A stretch of DNA of 40,695 nucleotides from Candidatus Woesearchaeota archaeon (GTDB taxonomy: Archaea > Nanobdellota > Nanobdellia > Woesearchaeales > GW2011-AR9): the NCBI GenBank assembly GCA_016179955.1, contig JACPCD010000035.1:1-40695 (forward strand), given 5' to 3'. This document shows positions 1-8,219 of this stretch, piece by piece. Under the pieces are notes generated by a model. That model ran no database searches. It worked only from the letters and a program-made list of their open reading frames with translations, and was not told the origin of the DNA. The stretch's first letter is position 1. Each line of letters opens with the position of its first letter. Position numbers and translations under genes: made by a program.

Positions 1-2
1 AC

Positions 3-1031
3 GATACGTTAAACTCTCAAATGTATACTGCGGCTTTGAAAGCAGTTGGAGAAGAATTGCAGGCCCGGCTATTGGCGGATGCTCTGGGCTACCAATTCGT
101 TGATACCAGAGACTGCTTCGTTCTGACGGAGAATTATGATAACGCACAGGTGCTTCCGGAAACCTATGCACGATTGCATTCTCTTCAAGCGCTGGATCAA
201 AAACTGGTTTTTCCTGGATTTTATGGGGCAACTGCTGCCGGAGATATTGCCACGTTTAGCCTCGGCGGCTCCAATAAATCGGGCGCGATTTTGGCTCGGG
301 GGTTGGAGGCGGCGGTGTTTGAAAATTTCACCGACACCCCTGTCTTAGCGGCTCATCCTACAATTGTGCCGTCTGCATCAGTGATTCCGGAGATGACTTT
401 TAAAGAGATGCGTGACCTTTCATACTTCGGTTTTGATATTTTTCATAAAGAAGCCATTGGGCCGTTGATGGGTACACCCATTACGTTGCATGTTCGCAGC
501 ACCACAGAGTACCCTCTTCCTGGAACACAGATAACGGCAGAGAGGATCAGCGATCCTGCCCATCCCGTGGTGGGCATTGCGTACAAAGATGGATTTTGTT
601 CATTTAGTGTCGAAATGCCGGGATTGAATGATGGGGAAGGGATATTGTATGCCTTGCTGGGGGTCTTTCATGCTCGTCAAATTCCTATTGAGTTTTCTCC
701 TACCGGAATTGATGACATTTCCATCATTGTGGAACAGAATGCGGTTCGCCCGGTTCTCAATCAGATAACCGCAGAGTTGGAAAATGCTGTTGGTGCTGAC
801 TATGTTAATGTGACATTCAAGCAAAATATAGGGTGTTTGGCTGTTGCTGGCAAGGACTTACAGCGGAATGCCCGAATATCTGCGGAGATAGAGCAAGTTC
901 TTGCGGACCATCGAATTAAGGTAATTGCCGACACCAAAGGCGTTCAAAGGCGGTCGTTTATCTATGCGGTTGATATGCAGCAGGGCCATGAGGCAGTTAG
1001 AGTGTTGTATGAGAATTTTGTTTCCCGCTGA
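3..1031 (+). CDS. Aspartate kinase, C-terminal part (5' end outside window)
   Basis: Phosphorylates aspartate in the first step of the lysine/threonine/methionine pathway. The frame is open from the left edge with no stop before the first ATG at 21, and the protein begins inside the family (GEELQARLLADALG resembles the catalytic-domain GE-L-S segment), so the gene is truncated by the window edge. The block FPGFYGATAAGDIATFSLGG followed by SNKSGAI matches the aspartokinase GF-G-T--G---T-GRGGSD region, though the usual GRGGSD is here SLGGSN. From about residue 190 two ACT-type regulatory domains follow, with DGFCSFSVEMPG opening the first. ACT domains usually bind an amino-acid end product. Family assignment is strong; the feedback ligand cannot be told. 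The next 150 bases carry no clear gene. Confidence 0.85.
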   Translation, partial: DTLNSQMYTAALKAVGEELQARLLADALGYQFVDTRDCFVLTENYDNAQVLPETYARLHSLQALDQKLVFPGFYGATAAGDIATFSLGGSNKSGAILARGLEAAVFENFTDTPVLAAHPTIVPSASVIPEMTFKEMRDLSYFGFDIFHKEAIGPLMGTPITLHVRSTTEYPLPGTQITAERISDPAHPVVGIAYKDGFCSFSVEMPGLNDGEGILYALLGVFHARQIPIEFSPTGIDDISIIVEQNAVRPVLNQITAELENAVGADYVNVTFKQNIGCLAVAGKDLQRNARISAEIEQVLADHRIKVIADTKGVQRRSFIYAVDMQQGHEAVRVLYENFVSR

Positions 1032-1181
1032 TAAAGATTTGACGCCAATATTTGACCACTGCTTCTTTCGTAGCTCTTCAGTTAGCTTTCTCCACCATTT
1101 AAAAGCGTAATTTTTATTAACTTAGGGGTATTTTTATCCTAAAAGGACCAGAAACTAACGCAGTTTGAGGTAGATATTGAA

Positions 1182-1742
1182 ATGATACCACCATCGCCCC
1201 AAATCCGGGAAGAGCAGGCGATCGTCCTGGATTACCTGGAACATGGATACCCTTTTGAGCAGGGAACCATGAAGACCCCCATAGTGCAAGCTCTGGGCTT
1301 TCAACACTTATCTTTACTGGAACTTATCCCCAAAAAAGGAATTCAGCTCCAGCCCGGCCAGGAAGTGTATATTGGCGACGGCAAGCGGGAAGAGATCCAC
1401 CACATCAAAGGCCGGATTCCCATTGACAAATTAACCGCTACCGCTCATAATGGGTTAACACATACTATTGAGGAAGTGGTCAAAAGGGAAGAAAAGAAAT
1501 TCATTGATTTTTTTAATAAGGCACAGCCATTGACGATGCGAATGCATCAATTAGAGCTTCTTCCCGGCGTGGGCAAGAAGCATATGTGGGAAGTGCTGGA
1601 AGCGCGCAAGGGCAAGCCCTTTGAGAGTTTTGATGACCTGAAAGCAAGAGTAAAGCTGCTTCCCGATCCGCGGATGGCGGTGGTGAAGAGAATCATCTCC
1701 GAACTGGAAGGGAAGGAGAAGTATAGGATATTTGTGTTCTAA
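1182..1742 (+). CDS. DUF655 family protein (OB-fold plus helix-hairpin-helix)
   Basis: 186 residues that match the archaeal DUF655 family along the whole length. The first half (about 1-90) is the OB-like part with the segment GQEVYIGDGKREEIHHIKGR. The second half carries a helix-hairpin-helix around LELLPGVGKKHMWEVLEARKG (residues about 122-145), a fold that binds nucleic-acid backbones. The family is described as a predicted nucleic-acid-binding protein and often lies next to translation or rRNA-processing genes in archaea; its biochemical role is not established. Start chosen at ATG 1182. It is convergent with the HExxH gene, with 13 bases between the two stops. Confidence 0.85.
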   Translation: MIPPSPQIREEQAIVLDYLEHGYPFEQGTMKTPIVQALGFQHLSLLELIPKKGIQLQPGQEVYIGDGKREEIHHIKGRIPIDKLTATAHNGLTHTIEEVVKREEKKFIDFFNKAQPLTMRMHQLELLPGVGKKHMWEVLEARKGKPFESFDDLKARVKLLPDPRMAVVKRIISELEGKEKYRIFVF

Positions 1743-1755
1743 CTGGTTATACTCT

Positions 1756-2169
1756 TTACCACTTATACTCCGGCGGCCTCATCCGGTATTTTTCCTCTGC
1801 TGGGAACATCGAATTTAAGATCCATTCTGCCAGTACTCGGGTTTCATATTCGCATTCGGTGTGAATCGTTTCATGGATAGTGGTCAGTAAATCTTTTTCT
1901 GCGCTCATTCCTTCCTGCTTGTGAATCTTGCCATCAAGCCGATAGGTGTAGCCCAGCAGCCTTTCATTTCCCTGGCGGGGGAACGTTTCCACCAGCCGGA
2001 AGGGGAAGAACTTCGACAGATCTCGGCGCTCCTGCTGGAAACGGTCGTGGTAGGAATGGGACAGAACATATTTTGGAAGAATAGTGGATTCTTGGTCCGA
2101 CGGGGGGTTTGGTTTTTCTCTCGGAGAAATGTAGTGTTCGGGGGCCGGTGCTGGGACGGAATAGTTCAT
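1756..2169 (-). CDS. Small HExxH-motif protein (putative zinc metallopeptidase fold)
   Basis: 137 residues. A single HExxH motif, HETIH, sits near residue 98 inside TTIHETIHTECEYETRVLAEW, the two-histidine signature of zincins; the Glu/Asp-rich stretch after it could supply a third ligand. The N-terminus (about 1-35) is Pro/Ser-rich and probably disordered, and the C-terminus ends in an aromatic tail (RPPEYKW). No signal peptide is visible, so a cytoplasmic location is likely. At 137 residues it is much shorter than classical peptidases, and I do not recognise a named family. Peptidase activity is inference from the motif. Confidence 0.6.
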   Translation of the reverse strand: MNYSVPAPAPEHYISPREKPNPPSDQESTILPKYVLSHSYHDRFQQERRDLSKFFPFRLVETFPRQGNERLLGYTYRLDGKIHKQEGMSAEKDLLTTIHETIHTECEYETRVLAEWILNSMFPAEEKYRMRPPEYKW

Positions 2170-2228
2170 AATTTTCTTTAAGGAGAAGGGAAGACATAAC
2201 GGTTATGGTACTTAGTGAGACAATTCAA

Positions 2229-2621
2229 TCAAAATACTCTCCAATTCACATCTTTCTTCTTTTGCTTCACCAGGTCATGTAATCCGACTTGTTCTGCTCT
2301 TCGCAGCAATTGTCGTGAAATCTGAGCTACACGAACGCCGTTGATGTCCACGTCGTTCTGCAAGAAACTATACTTTTTCAGGATGTCATCCAAGAGCTTG
2401 GCTTGTGCTTCTATATTCACATGCAACACCCCTGACGTGGCCACTTCCCGTTCTTTTTCCAGCTCTTCCAGTTCCTGAAACTTAGCTATAAGTTCCCGGA
2501 CATCGGGGTGGATTTCTTTCAAGAATTCAATAATGGCCTGGATATCTTTCAGAGCATCAGCTTTTTTATGCTGTTCCTGAGGTCCAAACAGGCTCTGCCA
2601 CCAGCTTTTTTTAGATGCCAT
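2229..2621 (-). CDS. Hypothetical protein, helical and charged
   Basis: 130 residues, no family recognised. A basic N-terminus (MASKKSWWQSLFGP) is followed by a long, heptad-like helical region (about 20-65, rich in E, K, L) and a second helical part with SRQLLRRAEQVGLHDLVKQKK near the C-terminus. No transmembrane segment and no Cys/His cluster. Same strand as the HExxH gene 59 bases downstream, so the two may be co-transcribed. Regular codon use and lack of a competing ORF support it as a real gene. Confidence 0.55.
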   Translation of the reverse strand: MASKKSWWQSLFGPQEQHKKADALKDIQAIIEFLKEIHPDVRELIAKFQELEELEKEREVATSGVLHVNIEAQAKLLDDILKKYSFLQNDVDINGVRVAQISRQLLRRAEQVGLHDLVKQKKKDVNWRVF

Positions 2622-2744
2622 CTATTAATGAGGATGAAATCTCCACAGATTAAAAACCTTTTTGTTTTTATCTGGTGTTGTGGGTTTGTCATTTTCTCAT
2701 TTTTGAGCCACAAAAATTAAATAATACGGCCTCTTTAGGGTAGA

Positions 2745-3008
2745 ATGGGGGTGCTTATGAATCCATTCCTTGATAAATATACTTTAGGAGACATCATTGC
2801 CTTGTACGATCACTGCGCCATCAGCGGTGGGGAATGCAGTGAAATGCTGGAAGATTATATTCTTTCCCGGAATGGTGCTTTGCAGTCAGAGATTGAGCAG
2901 CAGTATGACTCTTTCCTTTGCGGGAATATGACGATGGGGGAATATTGTGATGAATTATACTTGATAGGGGTTCGCATGGATCATAAGCCGGTTAAGAAGT
3001 GTGCTTGA
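2745..3008 (+). CDS. Hypothetical small acidic protein with several Cys
   Basis: 87 residues from ATG 2745, or 83 from ATG 2757. An AT-rich TATA-like stretch at about 2714-2725 would put a leaderless transcript start close to 2745, whereas a GGGGGTG stretch at 2747-2753 would act as a close ribosome binding site for 2757; I keep the longer form. The protein is acidic and helical (DKYTLGDIIALYDHC, ECSEMLEDYIL) with six cysteines not spaced as a classical zinc finger. No family recognised and no membrane segment. Confidence 0.5.
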   Translation: MGVLMNPFLDKYTLGDIIALYDHCAISGGECSEMLEDYILSRNGALQSEIEQQYDSFLCGNMTMGEYCDELYLIGVRMDHKPVKKCA

Positions 3009-3114
3009 GTTTCCTGATTTTGTCTATCAATCAAATGATAGGGGGCGAGAAAGTATTAATGTTTAATTTCGGTTGGTGATTATTGCATCCTCTATATTCA
3101 GCAGAAGAAAAAAC

Positions 3115-3228
3115 TTAGTGCGGGATGACCAATCCTAGCTCCAAGCAGACTTTCTTTTGGTTCTCGGTGAGCTTGTCGTAATGTTGGCGCACAAATTCCA
3201 AAAATTCACGGTCAATGTCTTCCCCCAT
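3115..3228 (-). CDS. Possible 37-residue protein
   Basis: A short minus-strand reading frame starting MGEDIDREFLEFVRQHY and ending LELGLVIPH. Composition and periodicity look like a genuine amphipathic helical protein rather than random sequence: charged and hydrophobic residues alternate and the stop is clean. There is no strong ribosome binding site, and the frame stays open for eight codons upstream without a better start. It could also be the remnant C-terminus of a larger gene. It lies directly beside the stem-loop cluster at 3257-3420. Confidence 0.35.
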   Translation of the reverse strand: MGEDIDREFLEFVRQHYDKLTENQKKVCLELGLVIPH

Positions 3229-3256
3229 AGACTTTTGGGAAAATGTTTTAGTTTAT

Positions 3257-3420
3257 TGGAAATTGCGCTGGGTTTAAAACCACGCCTTTTAGGGCGCAAT
3301 TTTCAATCCAAGGAAATGCCGAGCATTTCCTGGACGAAAAATGCCAATAGCATTTTCCTGTCCCGAAAATCGCACGATTAAATACCTCGGGATTTAGCTC
3401 GAGGATTAGTGCGATTTTCG
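3257..3420. other. Cluster of four DNA stem-loops in an intergenic region
   Basis: Four inverted repeats lie in tandem in a gap without an obvious gene. (1) 3257-3268 pairs with 3294-3305, 12 bp with one G-T. (2) 3311-3319 pairs with 3323-3331, 9 perfect bp round a 3-nt loop. (3) 3338-3344 pairs with 3350-3356, 7 bp. (4) CGAAAATCGCAC at 3364-3375 pairs with 3409-3420, 12 perfect bp. The rest of the gap (3009-3580) holds only the 37-residue frame and the promoter side of the next gene. This could be a structured RNA, a non-autonomous mobile element or a string of terminators; I cannot assign a family. Confidence 0.5.
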
Positions 3421-3580
3421 TTATAAAAGTTGTTTAGTCTGGTGTGGGAGTAAATTGTTGTTGCCGTTTTCGCAGAGTAATTTTTTGGTGGAATAAAATA
3501 ATCAGGGCAATATTTATATAACATTTTTACTTTCTACGCTAAAAGGCGGTGATGGCAGAATTTCAAAATACAACTTTTCC

Positions 3581-5113
3581 TTGATAGTGCTCTTTCTGTT
3601 CTTGGCAAGCGCTTTAGTACAAGCAAATATCCTTATCAACGAAATCATGTACGATCCCGCCGGGAATGACAACGACCGCGAGTTCGTGGAAATCTATCAT
3701 TCTCCGGGCTTTCTGAACCTGTCTGGTTACATCGTGGGCGATGCCGTCTCGAACGATACTTTGGTGGGTGTTTCCTATAGTTCTGCTTCCTATTCCCTTA
3801 TCGTGGAAGAAGGGTTTAATGCTACGGGAATGAATGCCTCCATCTATTCAGTAGGCAAAACCATCGGCAATAACCTGAACAACGATCAGGATCGGGTGGT
3901 TTTCTATTATCCCAACGGCACACTGATAGATATTATGAATTACAGCAGTTCTCTCGGCGGGAATAATAACGGCTATTCGCTGGAGCGGGATGAGTTTAGT
4001 ATTTTTACAGAAAGCCTGGTTGCAAATGGAACTCCCGGCCGGCAGAATAGCGTGATTCCTGCCTGTACTGTTTCACTCGTCAATTCCAGCTGGAGCGGCT
4101 GGCTGAACCAGACGTCCTGCCTTTCCAATGACACCCTGCGCCAGAACCGGAGCTTGATTCAATATGATGCCAACCGCTGTGGGACGGTTGAAAACGTGAG
4201 CTTCTGGGAATTTCAGGACACTACTTGTTATTTTGGGTTTCAGGGAGATATTGCTGAAATAAACAGCACCCTCTCCAATCTTACCCTCACCAAGAGCAAT
4301 GGCACGGTAACGTTCTTTGAAGCGGGCTTTCCTCTTTTCTTTTTCCCATTTAATTTTACCAATAATACTTTTACTTTTGCAGACATTTTCATCAGACAGC
4401 AACTGACAACTGAATCATCCGGCTATCTGCTGCTGGCGGGGTTGGATTTAACCGTGCATAATAAAACCAAAAATTTTAATCTTCAAAAGATGGATGCTGT
4501 CAGCAATGCGGTCTGTATTCTGGATGCAGAAGTCCGAAACGTCTCCGCGCTTAGTTCTGGGTGCACCGAACCAAATGAGACCATTGTTCGTTGTGATGGT
4601 GAACTCCATGTTGATTATACCTGTACTAGCAATGGAACGCAGTATACTGTTTCTGGATTACATCACTCGTTTGTCCGTGAATTTACCATTGCGGATGAAA
4701 CACCTCCTCCTTCTGGATTTGCTTCTGGCGGCGGTGGTGGTTCAAGTTCTTGTCCGTCCGGCATGAAACTGGTGGGGAGAAGATGCGTGGCGGAAGAGAC
4801 CAGAGCAGAGCAAAGCCCGGAACAAAGTGTGGTTCCAGTTCCCCGCGAAGGTACTGTGGTTTCACCTTCTGCTGAACTTACAGAGGAAGATTCCATTCCC
4901 AGCTCACGGATCATCGAAAAAGACATAGAGCTTAGCCTGCGGGATGGGAATAAAGTTTCTCGGAAAACGATAGTGGAGGGCAACCAACTGACGGGGGCAG
5001 CCATAGGATTCAATGACGTAGCGTCTGGTGAAGGAATGATGGGAATGGTCGCTTTGGCGCTGCTAGCGTTGTTTAGCTGCGCGGCAGCCTGGGTGATGGT
5101 GAGGAGAAAGTAG
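3581..5113 (+). CDS. Secreted, membrane-anchored surface protein with lamin-tail domain
   Basis: 510 residues. A hydrophobic signal-like segment (about 1-15, LFLFLASALVQA) leads into a lamin-tail domain at about 16-150 (ILINEIMYDPAGNDNDREFVE, then NLSGY, DRVVF and GTPGRQN), a beta-sandwich common in secreted archaeal and bacterial proteins. A Cys-containing middle region follows, rich in N-x-S/T glycosylation sequons, then a Gly/Ser linker with CPSGMKLVGRRC near 390 and a C-terminal membrane helix (about 484-506) ending in VRRK. The start is uncertain: TTG at 3581 lacks the usual positive N-region; the frame is open further upstream, and an ATG at 3552 preceded by GGCGGTG is out of frame, so a small frameshift near the start is possible. 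Likely displayed on the cell surface. Confidence 0.75.
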   Translation: MIVLFLFLASALVQANILINEIMYDPAGNDNDREFVEIYHSPGFLNLSGYIVGDAVSNDTLVGVSYSSASYSLIVEEGFNATGMNASIYSVGKTIGNNLNNDQDRVVFYYPNGTLIDIMNYSSSLGGNNNGYSLERDEFSIFTESLVANGTPGRQNSVIPACTVSLVNSSWSGWLNQTSCLSNDTLRQNRSLIQYDANRCGTVENVSFWEFQDTTCYFGFQGDIAEINSTLSNLTLTKSNGTVTFFEAGFPLFFFPFNFTNNTFTFADIFIRQQLTTESSGYLLLAGLDLTVHNKTKNFNLQKMDAVSNAVCILDAEVRNVSALSSGCTEPNETIVRCDGELHVDYTCTSNGTQYTVSGLHHSFVREFTIADETPPPSGFASGGGGGSSSCPSGMKLVGRRCVAEETRAEQSPEQSVVPVPREGTVVSPSAELTEEDSIPSSRIIEKDIELSLRDGNKVSRKTIVEGNQLTGAAIGFNDVASGEGMMGMVALALLALFSCAAAWVMVRRK

Positions 5114-5224
5114 GGCATGGCGGAGTTTTATGGAATGAACATTTTCTTATATTTTAAGTAATAACCAGATAATAATTTATGGAGATTTCCTCAGGAGTCT
5201 TGGTCTTTGGATTTTTTGTGATGA

Positions 5225-5236
5225 TAATTTTATAAA
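5225..5236 (+). promoter_or_regulatory. TATA box of the DUF3800 gene
   Basis: An AATTTTATAAAG stretch lies about 30 nt upstream of ATG 5260, the spacing expected for an archaeal promoter driving a leaderless or nearly leaderless transcript. It favours ATG 5260 over the upstream GTG at 5248. Confidence 0.5.
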
Positions 5237-5259
5237 GTCAACTTTTTGTGAACTTGGTA

Positions 5260-5979
5260 ATGGAATTTGCTTATCTTGATGAAAGTGGCGATCTCGGTCC
5301 TAACGGAAGCAGGAACCTGGTCTTGACTTTAATGTGCACACGCAAGAAGAAAGAGATCTCGAGAGTGATAAGGGACGCCAAAAAGAGACTTCTTGATCAT
5401 AACAAAACTGCGCGATGGTTAAGCCGAAAAGGGGAAATAAAATTTTACAGTTTTCCGGATAAAGATTTACTCAAAAGAACTCTTAGGAAATTAGCTGATA
5501 TTGAAATGAATGTTTATTTCATTTTTTTTGAAAAAGATGGAACTGCCATAAATGCCGATATTAAACAAACAATTTTAACACACCTTTTTCGCCATATTAT
5601 GAAGAAACCAGATAGAACTATTGACAAAGTCATTGCCGACTTAAGTTTCTTTAATAAAGAAAAGTTGAATCGCTTTATTCTGCAAAGCTATACCTCAAAG
5701 CCCGTGAAGCTGAAAAATGATAAAGGGCTAGAGTTTGATGCAGAATATGGAAAGGTCACTTTTTCAAGATTAAGCGCTGAAGAGTTTGAAAAAGCAAAAG
5801 ATGATATTTCCAATACTATTGTAGAGATTGAACATTATAATTCCAGGTTAAGCGATGAACTTCAGGCGCTGGATTTAATTAGTGGGAGTATCTTTGCTTT
5901 TGTTGAGCATGGAAATAAAGAATATTTTGACCTCATAAGCAAAAGCAAGGTTAAGATTGACGGTGTAAAGTTTCAATAA
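5260..5979 (+). CDS. DUF3800 family protein
   Basis: 239 residues. The N-terminus MEFAYLDESGDLG is the DUF3800 signature (aromatic-x-DESGD), and an acidic residue set continues through the protein (VIADLSFF near 125, LQALDLISGSIF near 205), consistent with the RNase-H-like fold proposed for the family. DUF3800 genes are frequent in mobile and defence-associated islands; their activity is not settled. The longer GTG start at 5248 would add four residues, but the TATA spacing and the usual position of the motif favour ATG 5260. Downstream lies a structured intergenic stretch with no gene. Confidence 0.75.
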   Translation: MEFAYLDESGDLGPNGSRNLVLTLMCTRKKKEISRVIRDAKKRLLDHNKTARWLSRKGEIKFYSFPDKDLLKRTLRKLADIEMNVYFIFFEKDGTAINADIKQTILTHLFRHIMKKPDRTIDKVIADLSFFNKEKLNRFILQSYTSKPVKLKNDKGLEFDAEYGKVTFSRLSAEEFEKAKDDISNTIVEIEHYNSRLSDELQALDLISGSIFAFVEHGNKEYFDLISKSKVKIDGVKFQ

Positions 5980-5993
5980 ATTAACAAAAATAA

Positions 5994-6094
5994 GCGGTTA
6001 CAAAACCTGCCCTACTTGTCAACCCTTACCACATAAGCGATAAGGTCTCCGAAGAGTCCTTTCGGGAGGGTGTTACTTGTAACCAGACCTTACA
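5994..6094 (+). other. Structured intergenic stretch, possible small RNA
   Basis: Nested inverted repeats: GGTTAC (5996-6001) with GTAACC (6079-6084), ACCCT (6022-6026) with AGGGT (6067-6071), and AAGGTCT (6042-6048) with AGACCTT (6085-6091), the last followed at once by ACA (6092-6094). Not all of them can form together. The stem followed by ACA recalls an H/ACA guide RNA, but I see no kink-turn, so I make no family call. No coding frame is convincing here. Confidence 0.3.
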
Positions 6095-6133
6095 AAATAG
6101 CTATTTTATATAAAGTTTTCTTTTGTATTTCAT

Positions 6134-6157
6134 CCAGTATAGGTTTTTGTATACTGG
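6134..6157. terminator. Terminator-like inverted repeat
   Basis: CCAGTATA (6134-6141) pairs perfectly with TATACTGG (6150-6157) round an 8-nt T-rich loop and is followed by a T run. It lies between the plus-strand DUF3800 gene and the minus-strand nreA gene, convergent genes that both end nearby, so a bidirectional terminator is likely. Confidence 0.45.
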
Positions 6158-6224
6158 TTTTTCAAGTGAAACATAAAAAAGACGAGAAATCTCAAGAAAC
6201 TCGACCTTTCAAAAAGTAAAGATA

Positions 6225-7362
6225 TTATAGAAACTGGCTCATCCTCATTTGCTGTTTCTTTTCCTTCAGTAATCGGCTTTCTTTCAATAGCACTCCAATC
6301 TCAAACCCAAACTTTCGCTGCAGAAATTCCTGTGCATACTTTACCATCAATTCTTCTGACGAAAAACGCAACGGCTGCTCTTTCAGCGCATTCCGGCTCG
6401 CTTCCCGACACACCCATACTCCCAGGGGAATGTTGTATTCTGAGGTTATGAATCGCAGAGCCAAAACTGAATGCTGCCGTTTCAGTGATTTCATCTTTTC
6501 CAGAATAGCCAGGCGCGCCGCGTAATATCCGCCTGCCGTTTCCTCGGCATACTCTTTCCGCCCTTCATATGCTTCGTAATCTGTCGAATAAAAGTTTCCT
6601 TCCTTGCTCCAGGGATTTACTTTATATCCCAGATAACTTTCAAATAATTCGTAACTCCATACTTCCGGGAAGAATAATACTAGGTAATAATTCCCCCAGG
6701 AGCCGCCAAAATAGAGCTGATATTCTCCTATCGAAAAATCTTTGATTTCCGTCATCAATTGCTTGCCAATAGTATCATCCACTGCCGTAATGCTCCAGCG
6801 GGTGGGGACTAATTTCCGGTTCTGCTTCAAACCTACATTTCCTACTGACAGCAGCTTGTTCAGGAAACTTTCTGACGACTCGCTCCACTCGGGAATCCAC
6901 GGCCGGATTAGATGTTATGCGTGCTTTCTGTACTTCTGCCTGCGGCCCAAAGGGAATGATCTCTTTCTCCGGCTTGATGCGTAGTTTAGGCTGTTCCTTC
7001 AGGCGTACTTCCAGCTCTACTGCCTTTCGGGCCATGCCCACTTCCTGGCAGATCTCTAGGAATTTTCCGGTTTTGTGGATATCTTTTACATTCCACGAGG
7101 TTCTGGAATTAACTAATCCGTAGCGGAGACTGGCGATCGTGCCTATAGGGAGCCGCTGCAGGCTCCATTGCCGCGGGGAGTCATAATGAGAAGTATCATT
7201 TAGCGTCTGCGGGCTTAACACGCCAATATTAACTTGAGGATAGCCAAACCGGCCGATGAAAGGGGCGGGAGATGTTCCGAAGAAGTCTTTCTTAAAGTTT
7301 TGTTGGATGTTGATGTGGGGAATTTGTTCGATGTCCTTGAACTTGACCCGCTGGAGGTGCAT
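6225..7362 (-). pseudogene. nreA: NreA-type DNA repair protein, frameshifted
   Basis: Archaeal Nre proteins act in DNA repair and bind the sliding clamp. Two minus-strand frames make up one gene. The first (7362 to 6775) carries FFGTSPAPFIGRFGYPQVNI and the segment ITSNPAVDSRVERVV; the second resumes with LLSVGNVGLKQNRKLVPTRW and SITAVDD, the family signature. The break lies at about 6860-6890, and too few residues remain between VERVV and LLSVG compared with the family as I know it, suggesting a small out-of-frame deletion rather than one miscalled base. The very C-terminus QMRMSQFL fits a PCNA-interacting (PIP) box, known in Nre proteins. The N-terminal Cys cluster of many Nre proteins is absent. 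Unless recoded, the product is truncated and lacks the PIP box. Confidence 0.8.
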
Positions 7363-7485
7363 GAAGAACCTATAGATGTTGAATGTTTAAATAATTTTGG
7401 ATGGAGAATAATACTCCCACTCTATTTCTATCAACTGGTTCATAAATTCTAATCATTTAAAACATATAAAAAATCTGCCGAAACC

Positions 7486-7494
7486 TTTATATTA
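7486..7494 (+). promoter_or_regulatory. Archaeal TATA box without an intact gene
   Basis: AAACCTTTATATTAAAG has a purine-rich BRE-like lead and a TTTATATTA TATA box centred 25 nt upstream of ATG 7516, a textbook leaderless promoter. It drives only an 18-codon frame. Confidence 0.55.
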
Positions 7495-7515
7495 AAGCCT
7501 AACTTTTAACGCAGT

Positions 7516-7572
7516 ATGCCAAAACCAAAGTTATCAGATGCGGAATTCAGGAAGATATCCGTAAATTTATAA
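7516..7572 (+). pseudogene. 18-codon frame after a strong promoter, probably a gene remnant
   Basis: Reads MPKPKLSDAEFRKISVNL and then a stop. Another frame across the same bases continues as DIRKFIKITTGVYNLKDY to a stop at about 7620, so a shifted reading would give a protein of about 35-40 residues. This could be a decayed small gene such as an antitoxin beside the minus-strand PIN gene at 7624-8133, but orientation and sequence do not prove it. Confidence 0.3.
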
Positions 7573-7623
7573 AAATTACTACTGGGGTTTATAATTTAAA
7601 AGATTACGGGTTGGATAATTAAA

Positions 7624-8133
7624 TTATTTTGTTCTAAATTGTTTCAACAAATCAGCATATTTCAAGAAGTTAGGGGTTCGTAGTCTTTCATTGATGTTGA
7701 TGTGTTGATATGCCTTCATTGCATCTTTACCTAACATTGTTCTTTGATCATCAGAGTACACAATATCAAGGCCATAAAAACTGCCACAAGCCACAATCAT
7801 AAAATCGACCAGAATATTGGTGTCCCATCCATATGTTCCTCCTAAATTTCGATAATGATCAAAATACTTTTTGGCTAATAAAGTAATTTCAATAGAATTC
7901 CGCAGATAGTGTCCTCCGGTTATCCTATCATACATCTCTAGAAGAGAGATACGTGCTTTTCTGCTTGCATCCGTTACCTTAGGGATATTTCTTATCTCTT
8001 TCCTGATAAGAGGGAAGTTGTACACGACAAAATCCTTCTCTTCACGTATTCTTCTTTCAATCTCTTCAGCATCAGGCTCTTCTAGCAAATTCCCGTAAAT
8101 GTTGGTGTCAAAAACTACTCTTAGCATAATCAC
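7624..8133 (-). CDS. PIN-domain protein (VapC-like ribonuclease fold)
   Basis: 169 residues, close to the usual PIN-domain length. The N-terminal MIMLRVVFDTNIYGNLL gives the first conserved Asp (near residue 9), acidic residues follow at DAEEIERR and in TYGWDTNILVDFMIVACG, and the last catalytic patch is GLDIVYSDDQ near residue 127. PIN domains are metal-dependent ribonucleases, often toxins with an antitoxin partner. No intact antitoxin gene adjoins it; the remnant at 7516 on the opposite strand is the only candidate. Start could be ATG 8133 or 8127. Confidence 0.8.
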   Translation of the reverse strand: MIMLRVVFDTNIYGNLLEEPDAEEIERRIREEKDFVVYNFPLIRKEIRNIPKVTDASRKARISLLEMYDRITGGHYLRNSIEITLLAKKYFDHYRNLGGTYGWDTNILVDFMIVACGSFYGLDIVYSDDQRTMLGKDAMKAYQHININERLRTPNFLKYADLLKQFRTK

Positions 8134-8219
8134 GAAGAAAACAAAGTTGATTAATAAACTTTTGTGCCCCTTGAGAGAAAATGAACTTAATGTATGGGAT
8201 TAAAAAAAGAAAAATACGA

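Noticed and set aside
1036-1110. Minus-strand stretch reading AFKWWRKLTEELRKKQW
   Set aside because: Looks protein-like but has no start and only about 25 codons; too short to call even a remnant.
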